Positions 22,980-36,021 are shown, counted from the first letter of the stretch. The stretch: DNA of 64,000 nt from Nelumbo lutea (GCA_022828595.1 JAKGHH010000008.1:23428378-23492377), one strand, 5' to 3'. Numbers and translations: made by a program. Notes: generated from the sequence alone by a model not told the origin.

Positions 22980-23967
22980 AATTTTCACTCTAACTAGAAT
23001 CTAATTGGTTTTCTAATTGTAATACAAATCTTTAATCTTATCTTTCCATCTATTAGATATAACATTTACAACCCAGTGAACCAATAGGATCTCAGCACGT
23101 GGGGTCTTGATCGAGACTGATCCGACCCGTGACAGTTATTATGCGAGACAAATTCAAAATCATAGACCAGAACCATCTCGATAAAATAATCAGTATTTTT
23201 ACAATTATTTAAATAAACTAGCAGGGACCCGTGCGACATACGGGAAATTTTGAAAATTTTAATACTTTTATTTTCATTTAATGTTGATTTATAAAAACTA
23301 TATTAATTGAATATGAACAAATATTTTTTAATAAATTTAGTTTTATTAATAATTCATAGCAATTTTAATAATTTTTATTCTTTTTATTATTTTTATGAAA
23401 TTTTGATTAACTTTAAATAAATAAAAATAATTATAAAAGATAATATTTTTATTAATTTCACTAATAATTAATAATTATATAGGAATGACAACGGGGTGGG
23501 TTCAGGGCAGGGCACCCCATCCCTTTACCTGCCCCATAGTCAAAGACACTCTACCCCATCCCTAGTGTCATGCGGGTTCAAGGTAAGGTAATCACTCCTC
23601 AATGCTAGGTGAGTTCATGGATAAGTTACCACACTCCTCATCAAGGATGGAAAATCCTCGAATTTCCCTACCTCGTCCCTAATATTGGACAGTTTCAAGT
23701 AGAGGTGTAAATTGGGTCATGCTGGGTTGACACGACACGACCCACATGTGGCCCACACAAAGTGCGAGTCATGTCGTGCTGGCCCACGAGGCGTCCCGTG
23801 CCATGCCTCCCTCTAGAATAATTTGGGGTGCCTGTTCGACACAACCCACGACCCGAACCCGTACGGGCCCATGCCATGCCATGGGTCAGGCTAGTCCATG
23901 GGTTGGGCCTTGGGCTAGGCCATGCCGCACATCAAGCCAAACTCAAGGCAAGGTACCCACTCCTCGT
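22980..23967. other. intergenic DNA with a hAT-like remnant
   Basis: Upstream region of the NAC gene, then AT-rich DNA. From about 23700 the sequence TAGAGGTGTAAATTGGGTC begins like a plant hAT element and continues with GACACGACACGACCCAC-type runs. No matching right end or 8-bp duplication was found, so it is truncated or rearranged. No gene seen. Confidence 0.4.
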
Positions 23968-24250
23968 CCAAGGTTTTTAAAATTGGACCAGATAAGGAAC
24001 CGTTCTGGGATCGAACGGTTTGACTGTTCGGTCTGAACGTATGATCCGCTCTAACAAAAATATACAAAATTAGAAAAACAAAAAAAAGGCCAAAAACTGT
24101 TGTTCAAGTTGATGATTTGACCGCCCAAGTCAGTGGTTCACTAACCAAATAAACAGTTTTTGGACAAAAAACAGTTTTGAGGTGAAATGGTGTCTGATTC
24201 CCAATTTTTCTAATCTAACCATATGTTTTGATCCAATTTTGAAAACACTA
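23968..24250. mobile_element. Mutator-like MITE, second copy
   Basis: Starts GGTTTTTAAAATTGGACC and ends GGATCCAATTTTGAAAAC in its approximate inverted form (TTGATCCAATTTTGAAAAC), giving terminal inverted repeats of about 17 bp. The interior is related to 10482-10758, with CCGCCCAAGTCAGTGGTTCA matching its counterpart. Flanking duplications are not visible. Confidence 0.6.
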
Positions 24251-26751
24251 CCCCTATTAACCCAATATTCAATTTGATGATAGAAATGATCAAAAGTACA
24301 CTAAATTGTCTTTAATATTCAAAAAATGTAATTTTATGAAAATTTTGGAAAATTTATTGTAATTGTGTAATTTTGAAAGTTTATTCAAATTTATTTAAAT
24401 TTTTATTAAATCATTTATTTTCTTTTTAAATGGTTTACTTACATAATTATACTAATTTATCTTATAATTTCTAATATAAACTAACCAATAATTTCCTTGT
24501 TCCAATATTATTCTAATTTATCTTAATAATTTGTGTAATTATTTGTTCAAATTATAGTTTTCCATTTCCCATAGTCATTTATCTTTAATAAATTTCAATA
24601 TTTTTACAAAATCTATCAAATGTAATAAATTATCCTAAAGTTTCCAAAATATTCTAATAAACTTCAATAATTATTTAATACATTTTAAATAAAATTTCAA
24701 ATACTTTATATCTTTTAATTTCAAAAATGTTATCTTACGAAAATGTAGTTTTATGAAAATTTTTGAAAAACTTATTACAGTATAACTATGGGGATTTATT
24801 GAATATTTTTATTTGGTAGTTTACTAACAAAATTACACTAATTTATCTTTTATTTTTCAATATAAATTAATTTATAATTTCATTTTCTATCATTATAATA
24901 TTTTGTTCCCCCATTTGTATTTGGTTATTAATTGTAATACTAACAATAACTAAAATTTTATACTTTTTCATAAATGTTAATTATAGTATATATAATATAT
25001 AATGAATATACACTATTATTGTAAAATCATTACTAATAAATATAATTTTGTTGATAGTTATTTTTTATAATTATTAATTGATAAAAGTGAAATCAGTTAT
25101 TTCCAATATTATTTAGTTATTGAAATAATATTGTTATTTAAATTCTTAAAATATTAATTATTTATTAAATTTAATAATCCATAAAATTATAATTGTACTG
25201 TTATTATATAATTCGTTATTAAGTTTGTAAAATATTAAATTATTATTAATATGAATATTATGAATTCTATTATAATTACTTTTCTACTTTTAATTTTTTT
25301 TAATTTATTACATAATTTTGTTATTTTAACTATTTAAAATTTTGTCATGTTATATATTTTGTTATTTAAATATTTAAATAATATGTAAAATATTTAATTT
25401 TTTTATTTGAATTTTATTTATTTTGATTCTATTACGTAATATTAAATATTTTGTTATATTATTTAGCTATTTTTAATGTTTTTATTTAAGATTTTTAGTT
25501 ATTGAAATATTTAAATAATGTTTTATTTTTTAATGTTAAATTTTTATTATTTGAATAAAATTTAAATAGAATAATTAAAAAAATTATAATTTATATTATT
25601 ACTACATAATTTCGTTATGAATTTTATAAGAATATTGAATTATTAATAATATGGGTATTATTAAATCTATTAATGTTTTGTGTTTTGAATAAATATTTTA
25701 AAATTAGTATATAATTTGGTTAAAACATTTAAATAGTTCTGAATTTTTTTAATTGAAGCTTTTCTTTAGATAGATATAGATAAATAGTGGGGGAGAGGAT
25801 AAATAGGAATTAGAGATAGTTTAGGAGATAATCTCTGTACTAAATTAGAGATAATTTAAGAGATAAATAAGAGTTAGAGACAATTTAGGAGGAAGTGGAG
25901 GAAAGTGGTGCCACTTGGATAAACATTAGAAAAGCAAATCCTTCTTTCTTTATGGTTGTTAGAAATAGTTAAGCATATGTGATTTTCTTATTGGTTTAAA
26001 GGGTAATTATGTGAAATTAAAAAAATTAAAAAATTAAAAAAAAACAGAAAATTAGGAAGGGGTTTGAAGCAAGTGGATAGACCAATATAAAGATAGATAG
26101 ATAGATAGATAGATAGATTGATTGATTGATTGATTAATAGCTAGATAGATAGATAGATAGATAGATATATAATCTATAATACAATTTTAATAAATATGAA
26201 AATAAAATAATAAATTATTTATACATTAACAAATCATGTGTTTTTAATCAATTGTCGTATAGTACCTCTCAAATTTATAGTTTTATACGTAAAATACAAT
26301 AAAAATACAAAGAAAGTTTACATATTATCAATAAAATAATTGATTTGGAACAAGAAAAATCATAACAGATCCAATTTTTATTGGAACAAAATTATAGAAC
26401 TAGAACCGCAATTAATCTGGATCTATCACGTAGAAATGACCCATCGACTGCCCTAAGAGACCCACTCGAAATTTTGTCCTTTTTTTATTTTTTCCTTTGT
26501 TTTACATGAAGGCCCTTCACGAGCATCTCCCATTCATACACGTTATATATTTAATTAACTTAAATAAAATGGTAATATTACAAAGACCCCCCCTTAACTT
26601 TTATGTTGTAACAAATAACCCCTTGACCATTAAGTCAGATAACGGAAAGCGTTAAATTACTAAAATACTCTAATAAGCTTTTATCTATCATTTTTTTCTT
26701 ACCATTTCTCTTAAAACGTAACCAATCTCAAAATACCTCACTTCTCATCGA
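24251..26751. other. extremely AT-rich gene-free region
   Basis: About 2.5 kb dominated by A and T, with only occasional G/C, and no open frame. It could act as a matrix-attachment type region or simply be degraded repeats; nothing in the sequence decides. It ends with a (GATA)n tract and a stretch at 26576-26660 with a C7 run. Confidence 0.6.
26091..26166. repeat. (GATA)n/(GATT)n microsatellite
   Basis: About 19 tetranucleotide units, GATA-type at both sides with a GATT block in the middle. Confidence 0.9.
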
Positions 26752-27060
26752 CACTACAAGAAAAACAGTCTATCGGTAGTTTAGAGCCGATGGTCTTAAT
26801 GACCAATGGATTTTACAATCGACCGGATTTAAACCGGTTTAATGATACAACAGATTGGTATAGGAAAAATGCGGGGAGGGTTACAACGATACTCACCATT
26901 GTTCGTGAGTATTGCACAGGGACAACGATTGTTCGTGCAAAAGTTGAGAAGGAAATCTAGGGTTAGGGTTACAACAATACTCACCATCTCTGAATTATTG
27001 ATAGCACACTCACCTAAAAAGATACTCACCATGGTGAGTATTGTTGTTTGATTAAGCTTT
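26752..27060 (+). mobile_element. terminus of a CACTA (En/Spm) transposon
   Basis: Begins CACTACAAGAAAAAC, the conserved terminal motif of plant CACTA elements. It is followed by a subterminal region with repeated ACTCACCAT and inverted GTGAGTATTG motifs (26888-27050), where the transposase of such elements binds. The opposite end (TTTTTCTTGTAGTG) was not found in the window and no transposase frame was seen, so this is an orphan or truncated end. Confidence 0.7.
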
Positions 27061-27614
27061 TTACTTGTACCAGTATGTAGTCCTTGAATGGTCCCACCTA
27101 AACTGTAAGTAATTCAATGAGCTAGTTGAACTGTTAACCAGATGATAGGACTATTCAACCCATGACTTATCTATCTAGTTTGAATACGATAGAATTGGTT
27201 TAGTCCATAAACATTTTTCATAAGAATATGAACCAAATCATGGTAGACGATTAGGAGATTGGTAGGTGGTAGTGGGTTGGTTCATAAACGGTAGTATGAG
27301 ACCTTTGCAGTACTAGTAAACTATTTGTGAAGAGAAGAAACAAGCAAGGATGTTGGACATGACATTCTATATGAGTAGTGTTACCACTTGTTTTTTGTTC
27401 GATTCATCGCCTGAACTTACAATTTACCTCAAATACTCAATCAAATCCATTCAATCTTTCTGAAACACCCAAAACCCAAAAAAGAAACCAATTTTTAGCC
27501 AAAAAGCCCTCAGATCCACGGTTAAACCTACCCGATATTTATCGGATGGCCTCGATCAACCCCTTTTACACTTCAACCATTAGATTAGACACAACCATCA
27601 GACTGAAGACCTCC
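27061..27614. other. intergenic or element-internal DNA
   Basis: No recognisable gene. It may belong to the CACTA element or to the repeat array that follows. Confidence 0.3.
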
Positions 27615-28335
27615 CAAAACACCTACCCATGAAATTTTAGCTCAAGATTCCTCAATTTACCCTTTCATCAAGCAAATATTCCATTTCATCCAATCTCGTT
27701 AACCTAAACACTCAAAACCAAGATTCCCTTGATCTTGATACATCCGAACCGATCAAACCATACCATTAAACTTTGGACACATAAAAACACCTACCCATGA
27801 AGTTTTAACCCTGGATTCTCCCATTTGTCCATCCATCAAACAAAGATTTCATTCCAAAATATCCTATTGACCTAAATTTCTACGATCTTGACATCATCAA
27901 TTAATCAGACATTACCATCATATCCCGGACACCTCCAAACACCCACCTGTAAAATTTGAGCCCAAAAAACCTTCATTTACCCTTCAATCGCACCAAGATT
28001 TTGTTTCAAGGCTCTAGATTAACCGATTCTAAATCTGTCCGATCTGGGCCAGTTGGCCCAATCCTACCTTACTAATCACCTCAAACTACCTGAAAACTCT
28101 ACCTTGTGAAATTTCAACCAAAACAAAACCTTGTTTACCCCTCGATCACACAAGATTCTATTTTAAAACCCTAAATTAATCGAATCAAGCCCTTTCCTGA
28201 TCTTCTTGATCCAGGACCATTTTGCCCAATCTGAGCCCACCAATCAATTCAGAATGTCTGAAAACCCCACCCTTTAAAATTTCAGTCAAGAATGCCCTCG
28301 TTTTCCCTTCTATCTAAAAAGATTCTATTTCGAAT
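27615..28335. repeat. five diverged tandem units of about 150-170 bp
   Basis: A conserved anchor of the form AAAACACCTACCCATGAA...TTTAC.C.T..ATC recurs at 27615, 27784, 27936, 28094 and 28260, giving spacings of about 169, 152, 158 and 166 bp. The units are strongly diverged from one another. The array stops about 165 bp before a TATA-like motif, so it could be an upstream promoter array of a retroelement LTR or of a gene. Confidence 0.6.
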
Positions 28336-28499
28336 GATCTCATTGGCCCGCACATGCATGACCCCACTCCGTGATCAAACCCGTCTCAACCCTTCATTTT
28401 TTTGCCCAAAAATCCCAACGACTGAATGAGATTCATTTTCTCAAATTTACCAAAATACCCCCTTCGGAACCCTAAAATTATCAAACTGCCACTAGCCCT

Positions 28500-28835
28500 A
28501 TTATAAATACTAACCTAAATCTCTCATTCGAGCTAATCAGAAATCAGAAATTTTCATCGTCTTCTACCTTCCAACGCAGAAGCAGAGCAGCGGTGGCTCC
28601 GATTCCCCAAACCTCCGACCGTTCTCTCTCCCTCTCTCTACTTTCTTCTTCTTTCTTCTTCTTCTTCAAAACCCACCATTTCCTCCGTTCCCTCTCCCTG
28701 ATTGCAGCGGCGGCGGCACCCCCCTATCAGTCCGATCCCTTCCCCTTCTCTCACTCTCTTCCATTTCTTTTTCTTCTTCTCTTCTCTCCCCTCCGCCTTC
28801 TTTCTCTCATTCTCTCACCGACGCTAGGCCATTGA
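28500..28835 (+). promoter_or_regulatory. putative core promoter and CT-rich leader
   Basis: TTATAAATACTAACC at about 28500-28514 resembles a TATA box. It is followed by a leader rich in CT and TTC runs (28610-28830) with an 80-codon frame from 28593. The frame product is low-complexity (Ser/Leu/Phe runs) and I do not believe it is a protein. The layout resembles a plant gene 5' end or an LTR U3/R region. A possible donor site (AAGTAAGAC) lies near 28910. Confidence 0.35.
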
Positions 28836-31800
28836 TAATGTGCTCATTTTTATTCTTTAGTCTTTTCACTCGAGAGGCTTCGACGCACTGGAGGAAGAGA
28901 CCGTAGGAAAGTAAGACACATTCAGTTCATTCCAACTTATTATTGGAGTAATGGGGAATACTGTCTTTAAAATCTTGCATGATCATATCGAGTATTCAAA
29001 TCTGAAGTCAAAGGGAATACATGCGGCCTTCTTCTTCGTCTTTTTTCACAAAAGGGGGGTGAATTAGGATCATCAAAGTTTTATTTCAAAGAATTTAATT
29101 GTAATTCTTGTAGTTCATCATCTTGGAACTTTGATACCACTAATCGCACGTTCCTATCTGTTATATATGCTTATATCCTTTACATTGATGTGGGTTCCTA
29201 TTAAAAATAAGGTGTGTTCTACTAAACATCAAATCTAAATGAAGTTGGCAATCAAGATCCCCACCAGGGGTGTTAATAGTATTCAAAAATCCCATTTTGA
29301 ATTCAAAAATTTACATAATCTAATTGAACTCAGATATATAATTGATCAAATTATGGTAAATTAGTGGAATCGAATTTGCATATCATCTGATTTGGTTCAG
29401 TAAATATTTGAATTTGATCAATTATATAATTCATAGGGTAAATTACAAAGAATGTGTTAAACAAATATTTGGTTCAGTAAATATTTGAATTTGTACTATG
29501 CTGTATCAAACATAGGATGTGTTAAATTACCAAAATGTCCACTTAAACTTTCCATATATATAATATATGGATGGGGTATTCAGGGATGTCTTGTAATTTA
29601 CCCTTATTCATATATATAATATAAAATATTTAAACAAATTATATAATAATAATAATAATAATAATTTAAAATAATTAACATGCCAAATTTGATTTGAATT
29701 TGGATGTTGGCTGATTCAATTATTTAATTCGATCCATTTACACACCCCACTAGATCAATTGAACATGGCAAGTGGGCAAGCACAGCTCGAGCACCCCATG
29801 GCTTATGCTTGTCCAGCAAATTAGCTGAATGTCATGGCTTTCAATGTATTGTTATCTTGAATTAGATGAGGCAACAATGTGGTGGGGTCACAACAATAAA
29901 TCGAAGGCCATGATTTCAGTTTTAGTCCTGTGCCAAAATCATGTCTCAGAAAAAAACAAAACTTTTTTCTCAAACCATAGTGAGATCTTTCAGTATTATT
30001 GAACAAAAAAATAAAAAATCCTTTTTCTCAATTTCTTGGTTGAGTTTCAGGCTTGGGCGTGAATATGTTCTATTCATATAAATGCAAAGACTGATCTGGC
30101 CCATGAATATGTTTAGATGCAGTCTGAATTAAAACTGATTTGAACAGGTTGGATGGTTTAATAAGACATTGAATTAGAGCAGTCTGGTCCAAAATATTTA
30201 TTGGATTGAATTAAACTTGGTCCATCTATAATGAATATATTGGACCGGATCAGATTGGACCATTATCTGGTCCATTGACAGCCCAAGTTTCAGCCTACAC
30301 CCCTTGCGGCCACATGGCTAAAAAGGAATTACTTTTGTCCATTTTCTATTTCGTTTCTTTTTATGTAATTCTTCTCACGGGGAAAATAAAAGACAAATCC
30401 AGAATGAAATATGGATTGAGCAATAGCAAACTTGATATCTACCGAGTTCGGATTAGCTGCACCTGATGGTTGTGTTAGGGGCTGTTTAACCAATAATAAT
30501 ACCCAGTCGGCTATCAAGTGTATATGCCTTACAACCACTCCAATCTCTCACTTTACCTGCATAGCTGACGTGGGGCGTTGTTTTTGGTTAAATAGCCCTT
30601 AACGCAGCAATTCTCCAACTACGTCTAGCAGTTAGGTAAGGTTAATGGGCAAACTGTATTGATCTTGTTTTAAGGGTTCAACTGGAGCCAGTCTCCAACT
30701 ATATTAGACTGAAGCCAGTTTGTGATATCTACCACTTACGTGAGATTTGAAAGGGGGAAGAAAGAATGAAAATCTGTACTTTTACTTGATAAGTTAATGG
30801 CCAATCCAATCTGAACTATCAGTCGACGAATAGGATGAGCTCCATTTGTCCTTCTGTAACCATTTCTGATGGTGCTTGGATGCATGATGCTTATCTTAGA
30901 CTGGTATCCAAGTTTGAACGAGGTTTCTATCAATGGAGAAACTGAGATCCAAATCTTCTGCTGGAAGTGGAACAAAATTAGGAACTTGGTTCATGAGATG
31001 CTGGTATAGTTGGACTTGGGCCTGAAAAGAAAATGCATGTCATAAATCATTAAGCTAAATTTGGGCCTGATAAGGAGTCGAGCCCATGTTTATCAGATGG
31101 GAAGTCACTAAGTCAGTGCCCCCAAAACCTCTAATGGATGTGGGTTAGCAATTAAGAATGAAATATAAGAGGGTCCAAATTAAGATTTGCTCCAATCTCT
31201 CTCTTCCTTGAATTCAATTTAGTATCGATTCTTCACATTTGAACATTTACTAGTCAATGATCACCCATACTGAGTATGAGCTACTGGGACGGAAATGAAA
31301 GGATTTGAAGTGAGAAAATGTGCTGGAAGAGTGAAACCAGAACGGAGGAAACATAATTTATTCCACAAGTACGTGTCTGTATTGACCAATACAGGCTAGA
31401 TATGATAAGATATCAATTGTCATGTGTGAAATAGATGGGCACCGACCCCATTTTCACCTGTGACACAGGCCGTTCACTGTGGAAATGAATACAATACACC
31501 CTGCATTGGAGATGGATATGTTTGGGTTCGGTTTTTGCCAAAATTTGAATGGGACCGCCCAAATCCCAAACCCAAAACAGTGTAATGCTTAACTCAATGG
31601 ACTGCCCATGAAGAGGTCTATTTGAAGGTATCTTATTGGTACTTTAAACCTTGAACCTTGAGATTGCTATTATCCACAAAATTCAGGTCTCTATAACTTC
31701 ACCTTACATTAAGTACGCTAGATACCACTGTTGAAATGTTGATTATATCAGGTTCTATTGTTGGACTACCAGTGCATGTATAATGGGTAACTTGGACTGT

Positions 31801-32015
31801 AGAATTTGTCATAATTTTTTTTTTTGCGTTACATTAAGTACAATTAATGCATTAATTTTTTTATGAACCTGGCAACTGTGACTATATATACCAGTATTAT
31901 ATATACATATACAATCTACTAATATTTAATTAAAGCATCAATAGTAATCAGTTACACCAAGTTGACAAAGTCTTTAAATGTAATCAGATTTCTATCACGG
32001 TCAGTTAATAAAAGG
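28836..32015. other. intergenic DNA with possible hAT remnant
   Basis: No gene recognised. 29267-29750 starts CAGGGGTGTTAA and ends TTTACACACCCCAC, hAT-like ends without a visible 8-bp duplication. An (AAT)n tract lies at 29643-29664. 30736-30975 and neighbouring short frames have no recognisable domains. Confidence 0.4.
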
Positions 32016-32720
32016 AAGGTTTTAAAAACTGACCCAGAAATAGAATCGTTCTAGTTATTGGTTTTTGGGTCAGCGGTTCAACCGCTTGGGTCGAACAGTT
32101 CAGACGGTTTATATTAGGGCAATATAACAAATGCCAAATAGTATATGAGAAACAGAGAAAGGAGGATTGGAGGAGTGGAGAAAAGTCTTTTGTTAGCTGA
32201 GAAAGAAGAGAAGAAGGAAAGAAAGAAATGAGAAAATAAAAAAAAAAGGAAGAGAAGAGAAAGAAAATGCAGGAAAGAAAGAGGGAAGGAGGGAAGAAGA
32301 AAGAAGAGGAGGAGAATGATTCGACGCTCATCAGTGATGACAAGATGGCAACGGCGGTAACAACGCAGATGACAGATCTGAGATACGAATTCTTGGATAT
32401 CAGATCTAAGATTGATTATTCATTTTTTCTCATATCTCTGCAAGTTTTTCTTCTTCTTCTTCTTCTTCTTCTCTCTGTATATCAAATTTGAGCTCGTGTC
32501 TCAGACTCAGAGTTTCTCCCCTTTCTACAATTTCTCAAACCACAAACTGCTGTCCAGGTCAAACGAAGAGACGGTTCGACCGCCTGAGTCAACGGTTTTC
32601 TGACAAAGTCAATGGTTTTTTATCCAAGAGCGGGTCAGGGGTGAAATGGAACCAGTTGCTTGGACGGTTTCCGAGCCAAACAGTCCGACCATTCGTATCA
32701 ACGGCAATTCAAAAGCATTG
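32016..32720. mobile_element. Mutator-like element with foreign internal segment (possible Pack-MULE)
   Basis: The outer parts (32016-32115 and about 32555-32720) match the MITEs at 10482-10758 and 23968-24250. Between them lies about 440 bp unlike the relatives: a purine-rich stretch, then an ATG frame (MATAVTTQMTDLRYEF, 32345 on) and a CTT microsatellite. The flanks AATAAAAGG (32007-32015) and AACAAAAGT (32721-32729) agree at seven of nine positions and may be a decayed duplication. Captured host DNA would fit a Pack-MULE, but the source gene is not recognised. Confidence 0.5.
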
Positions 32721-34751
32721 AACAAAAGTCTACATTACCATTTTTTCTTACTATGAACTTTATTTTACTCTTGTATCATTTAAGAGAGAGCTATATTTTC
32801 AAATCAGTCCCCCAACAAGTTTGCCTCCCACAACGTCCCACAGCACATCCCCGCCTTGTATTAGGAACATCTCTCAATGATGGCGTCATCATTTTTGGTA
32901 TTTATCATCCCGATGTGTGTAGTATGTGGGGGGGGGGGGGCTGATTTGATCTCTATTTTATGAGTTAGGAAAGAGACCCAGAACAGTGTCAGACTAGCTC
33001 ATACTGATTAATACGTAACTTGTATTACTCGCTCAACCTTGATAAGTGTTATTTTTAATCAATTAGATCTTGTGGATTTAGGAGGTGTTTGCACATAAAA
33101 TTTTGGGAGAATGATGATTCAGCCTAGGGTCTGAATTTTTAGGCCTACGATTAGGGTAGGTGTCAGTTCAGAATTGATGCCAATTCACAGGGAGCATTAG
33201 TGTATAGAGTAGGGGGTTTTGACATTTTGAATGTTTATAGATCTACAGTGGAATTCAGAAATCTGTATTGGGCCTGTCTGTACTTTTCTGTAAAAATTTT
33301 CATTTAATAGCTTTACAAATCATGATAGACTAGGATATTTACCAAATGATCTAAGATCTTTAAAGACAAGACCCCGAAATCTCATTACATCTTTTGATCA
33401 TCTAAACTGTGGAAACATCTTCCTAAAAGGATTTACCAAACAACACCCTACTTATTCCAATTATTGGCTTCAGTTGCTACACTATTGAAACACCTTAGTT
33501 ATTCCAATAAGATGTTTTAAAAGTTAAACATGGTTTGTTGTGTAATTGCACCATTTTGCTGAGAAATTGTGCCATTTTGCTTTAGTTCTACTAAAGCAGC
33601 TGAAATGCATTCTGCGGATCTTGCCTGTAAGAATGCTTGCAAACAAACTGGTCAGTTTTTCTTTCTTTTTTTTTTTTTTTCTTTTGTGAATAAACCTTTT
33701 CATGGTTTAAACTAGCTACGTTGACGTTGTTGTGATCCTGCTACATAACTCCAACCTAAAATGCCCATGATAGCATATATGAATTGCAGGGCACTTGGGC
33801 CAAGGTTAGGAGTGCTTGTTTTAAAGTACTTGTTTTAAAGGAAATAAGTACTTAAAAATAAGCCCAGAATTTAGGTATTTCGAGCTTATTTTCCATATGC
33901 ACATAAGTGCATATTCGTGTGGTCCCAACCCAAAATAAGTACTTATTCAAATACACATTTATTTTTAAACACTCCCAAACATAGTCTTAATAGCTATATC
34001 CCGATCGAAAGCACTGTTGAGTTAGTAAAGTTGGGCTTTTGATGTGGCACCCCCAATTGAGTTTGACTTTGGTCAGGGCAACACCTGTTTGAACAGCCTT
34101 ATATTGGGAATATCTCTGTACTTATATGTTTTATTTCATGAGAAGATATTCCCAATGCAAGGTTTCAAGAAGCTGTTTGAATGGTGTGAGCACGGACTAA
34201 CTTGCACTGACTAGAGCCGAACTCCCCCCAATATAAATATGTTGGGTGCAACCTTATTCTTGAGTTGTTTGCAATGCAATTTCATTTGATTGGTGTAAAA
34301 AGTATATGAGGTGTAAATGATTTGAGCACAAAATCGGGTTTATTTTTGCTTCATCTTTTGTCTTGTCTTGTTTGTTTATATTGCAGAGTAAAATAAATGA
34401 GGCCTGAAAAAGGTAAAATAAAACCAAAGTGAACAAAAATTTACAATTTTACATGAATTTGCACTCTAATGCAAAATGGAGCCGATGACTTTTTCAGAGC
34501 TTTACTGAAAATTAAGCACGAGAAGACAATTTGAATTCATCTTTGTTTGTGCTTGCTTAGTATAAGAAGACAAATTGCCTTGCCCGTAAAGAAATGAGAG
34601 ACACGTCCTCCCAAAGTTCTCTTGTCTACACAGTCTACACACGCCAAGAGCTAGAATTCAATGAAAAAGCACAACTACGAATCCACGACAGTGCTGATAT
34701 CTTAGTCTGCTATATGTTGTCTGTCACCATTTACGTTAGATGGGGGCATCA
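32721..34751. other. intergenic DNA with MITE remnants
   Basis: No gene. Includes a G12 run near 32928, a T tract near 33664 and an imperfect inverted repeat around ATTGGGAATATCT (34079-34182). 34260-34480 is a MITE-like stretch homologous to 62640-62885. Confidence 0.45.
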
Positions 34752-34756
34752 GAAAC

Positions 34757-35346
34757 TGATGGTGATCAATCCGAGGTAGTGCACGAATCGAGGAAGGCGA
34801 TCGGATAATCTTTTTTGGCAGGGTGGGGCCGAGATACAAGGACGAGGCCACGCTTCAAGACCTATGATCAAGGAAACAGAAAACAGATGCCCGAGGATTT
34901 ATCCCCAGGTAAGAACTCCAACGCTCAAGTTAGTAAGAGCTGGTGGAGTGGTCGGGCCGAGCTATAAGGATGTCGGTCCGAGCTAAGTGGTTGTATAGGT
35001 CTCAGAAGTTGGATCCCTTACCTTGAGTATGGAGTACTTTTTTATAGCCAAAGATCCGTGTCCTTGTCAAATTAGGCTTTCAGGGTTGTCGGGATGAGGT
35101 TAGCTGCCAAGGTATTCGGGATAGAGTCCCATTCCCCGGCGGAGTCGTCTTCCTTATTCATCTTTATCCGTAGTTGTGCTCATCCACGTGACGTATAGTT
35201 GATGTGGCTGAAAGGAGAAGATGGGGGCCACCATAATAGCATAGCTCGGCCGAGCTAGCCCAACGTGGCTGAGTTAGGATGATGTGGCAAGGCGATGGTT
35301 GGGCGGCCACTTGTCCCGCAGGACCAGCTCAACCATGACGCAAACA
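34757..35346 (-). mobile_element. 3' LTR of the outer element
   Basis: 590 bp. On the minus strand it starts TGTTTGCGTCATGG and ends TGATCACCATCA, with the TG..CA ends of LTRs. It contains CACGGATCTTTGGCTATAA on that strand, the likely promoter TATA region. It differs from the 5' LTR by numerous substitutions and small indels, by eye on the order of one in ten positions, so the insertion is much older than the nested one. Confidence 0.9.
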
Positions 35347-35358
35347 CCACTCCCCTAG
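35347..35358 (-). other. polypurine tract of the outer element
   Basis: CTAGGGGAGTGG on the minus strand directly precedes the 3' LTR. It matches the tract of the truncated copy at 16307-16320. Confidence 0.75.
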
Positions 35359-36021
35359 TTTTGAAGTCGAGGAATGAAGTCTCCTAGGTTCGTTGCCTAG
35401 TTGAGGAACTTTCGAGCATGCATATCATTCGTGCCGTTTTGGTCATTACCTAGCAATCCTCCGAACGTCAGTTGCAAAACTTAAATAAGAACCAAAATTT
35501 TGGTTCCCGAACCAATCCCCTAGTTTTGTTGTCGAGGAGGGGGAATGTTCGGCCAGACCATTGCGCGGCCTTCTAGTCTGAGGATCTGAGTGGCCTAGCT
35601 GAGGATTTGCATAGAAGGCTAGACTGGTACAGCGGGTCTCTGCATCGAAGGTTGGACCGGTACGGTAGTTGAACCAGCACAATTAATGGGTGCAACCGTT
35701 GCCTACCGAGGGTACCACTTTGGTTTCTGAGGCTTCCTCATGTACATTATTGGTTGCACTGGTTAGCCTTTCGAGGCGTTGTTAGGAGTGCTTCATCTAT
35801 ACCGTTGATCTCTCCTCGGTCTGTGCCCCTAATAGTTATAAAAGGGAAAAGGGGTCCCCCCCCCCCTTTCCTTCCTCAGTATTGCTTGCAAGGGTTTGGC
35901 ATCCACTGCTCGACAGATTCGTCGGCCACATAGTTCAGTAGATAGCTTGGTAGATAACTCAGAAGATAGCTCGATAGACAATTCGATAGCTTTCATTCTT
36001 CGGCTCCACAAATGACCCGGT

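Noticed and set aside
28593..28835. 80-codon frame in the CT-rich leader
   Set aside because: Low-complexity Ser/Leu/Phe product of CT and TTC repeats; better explained as untranslated leader.
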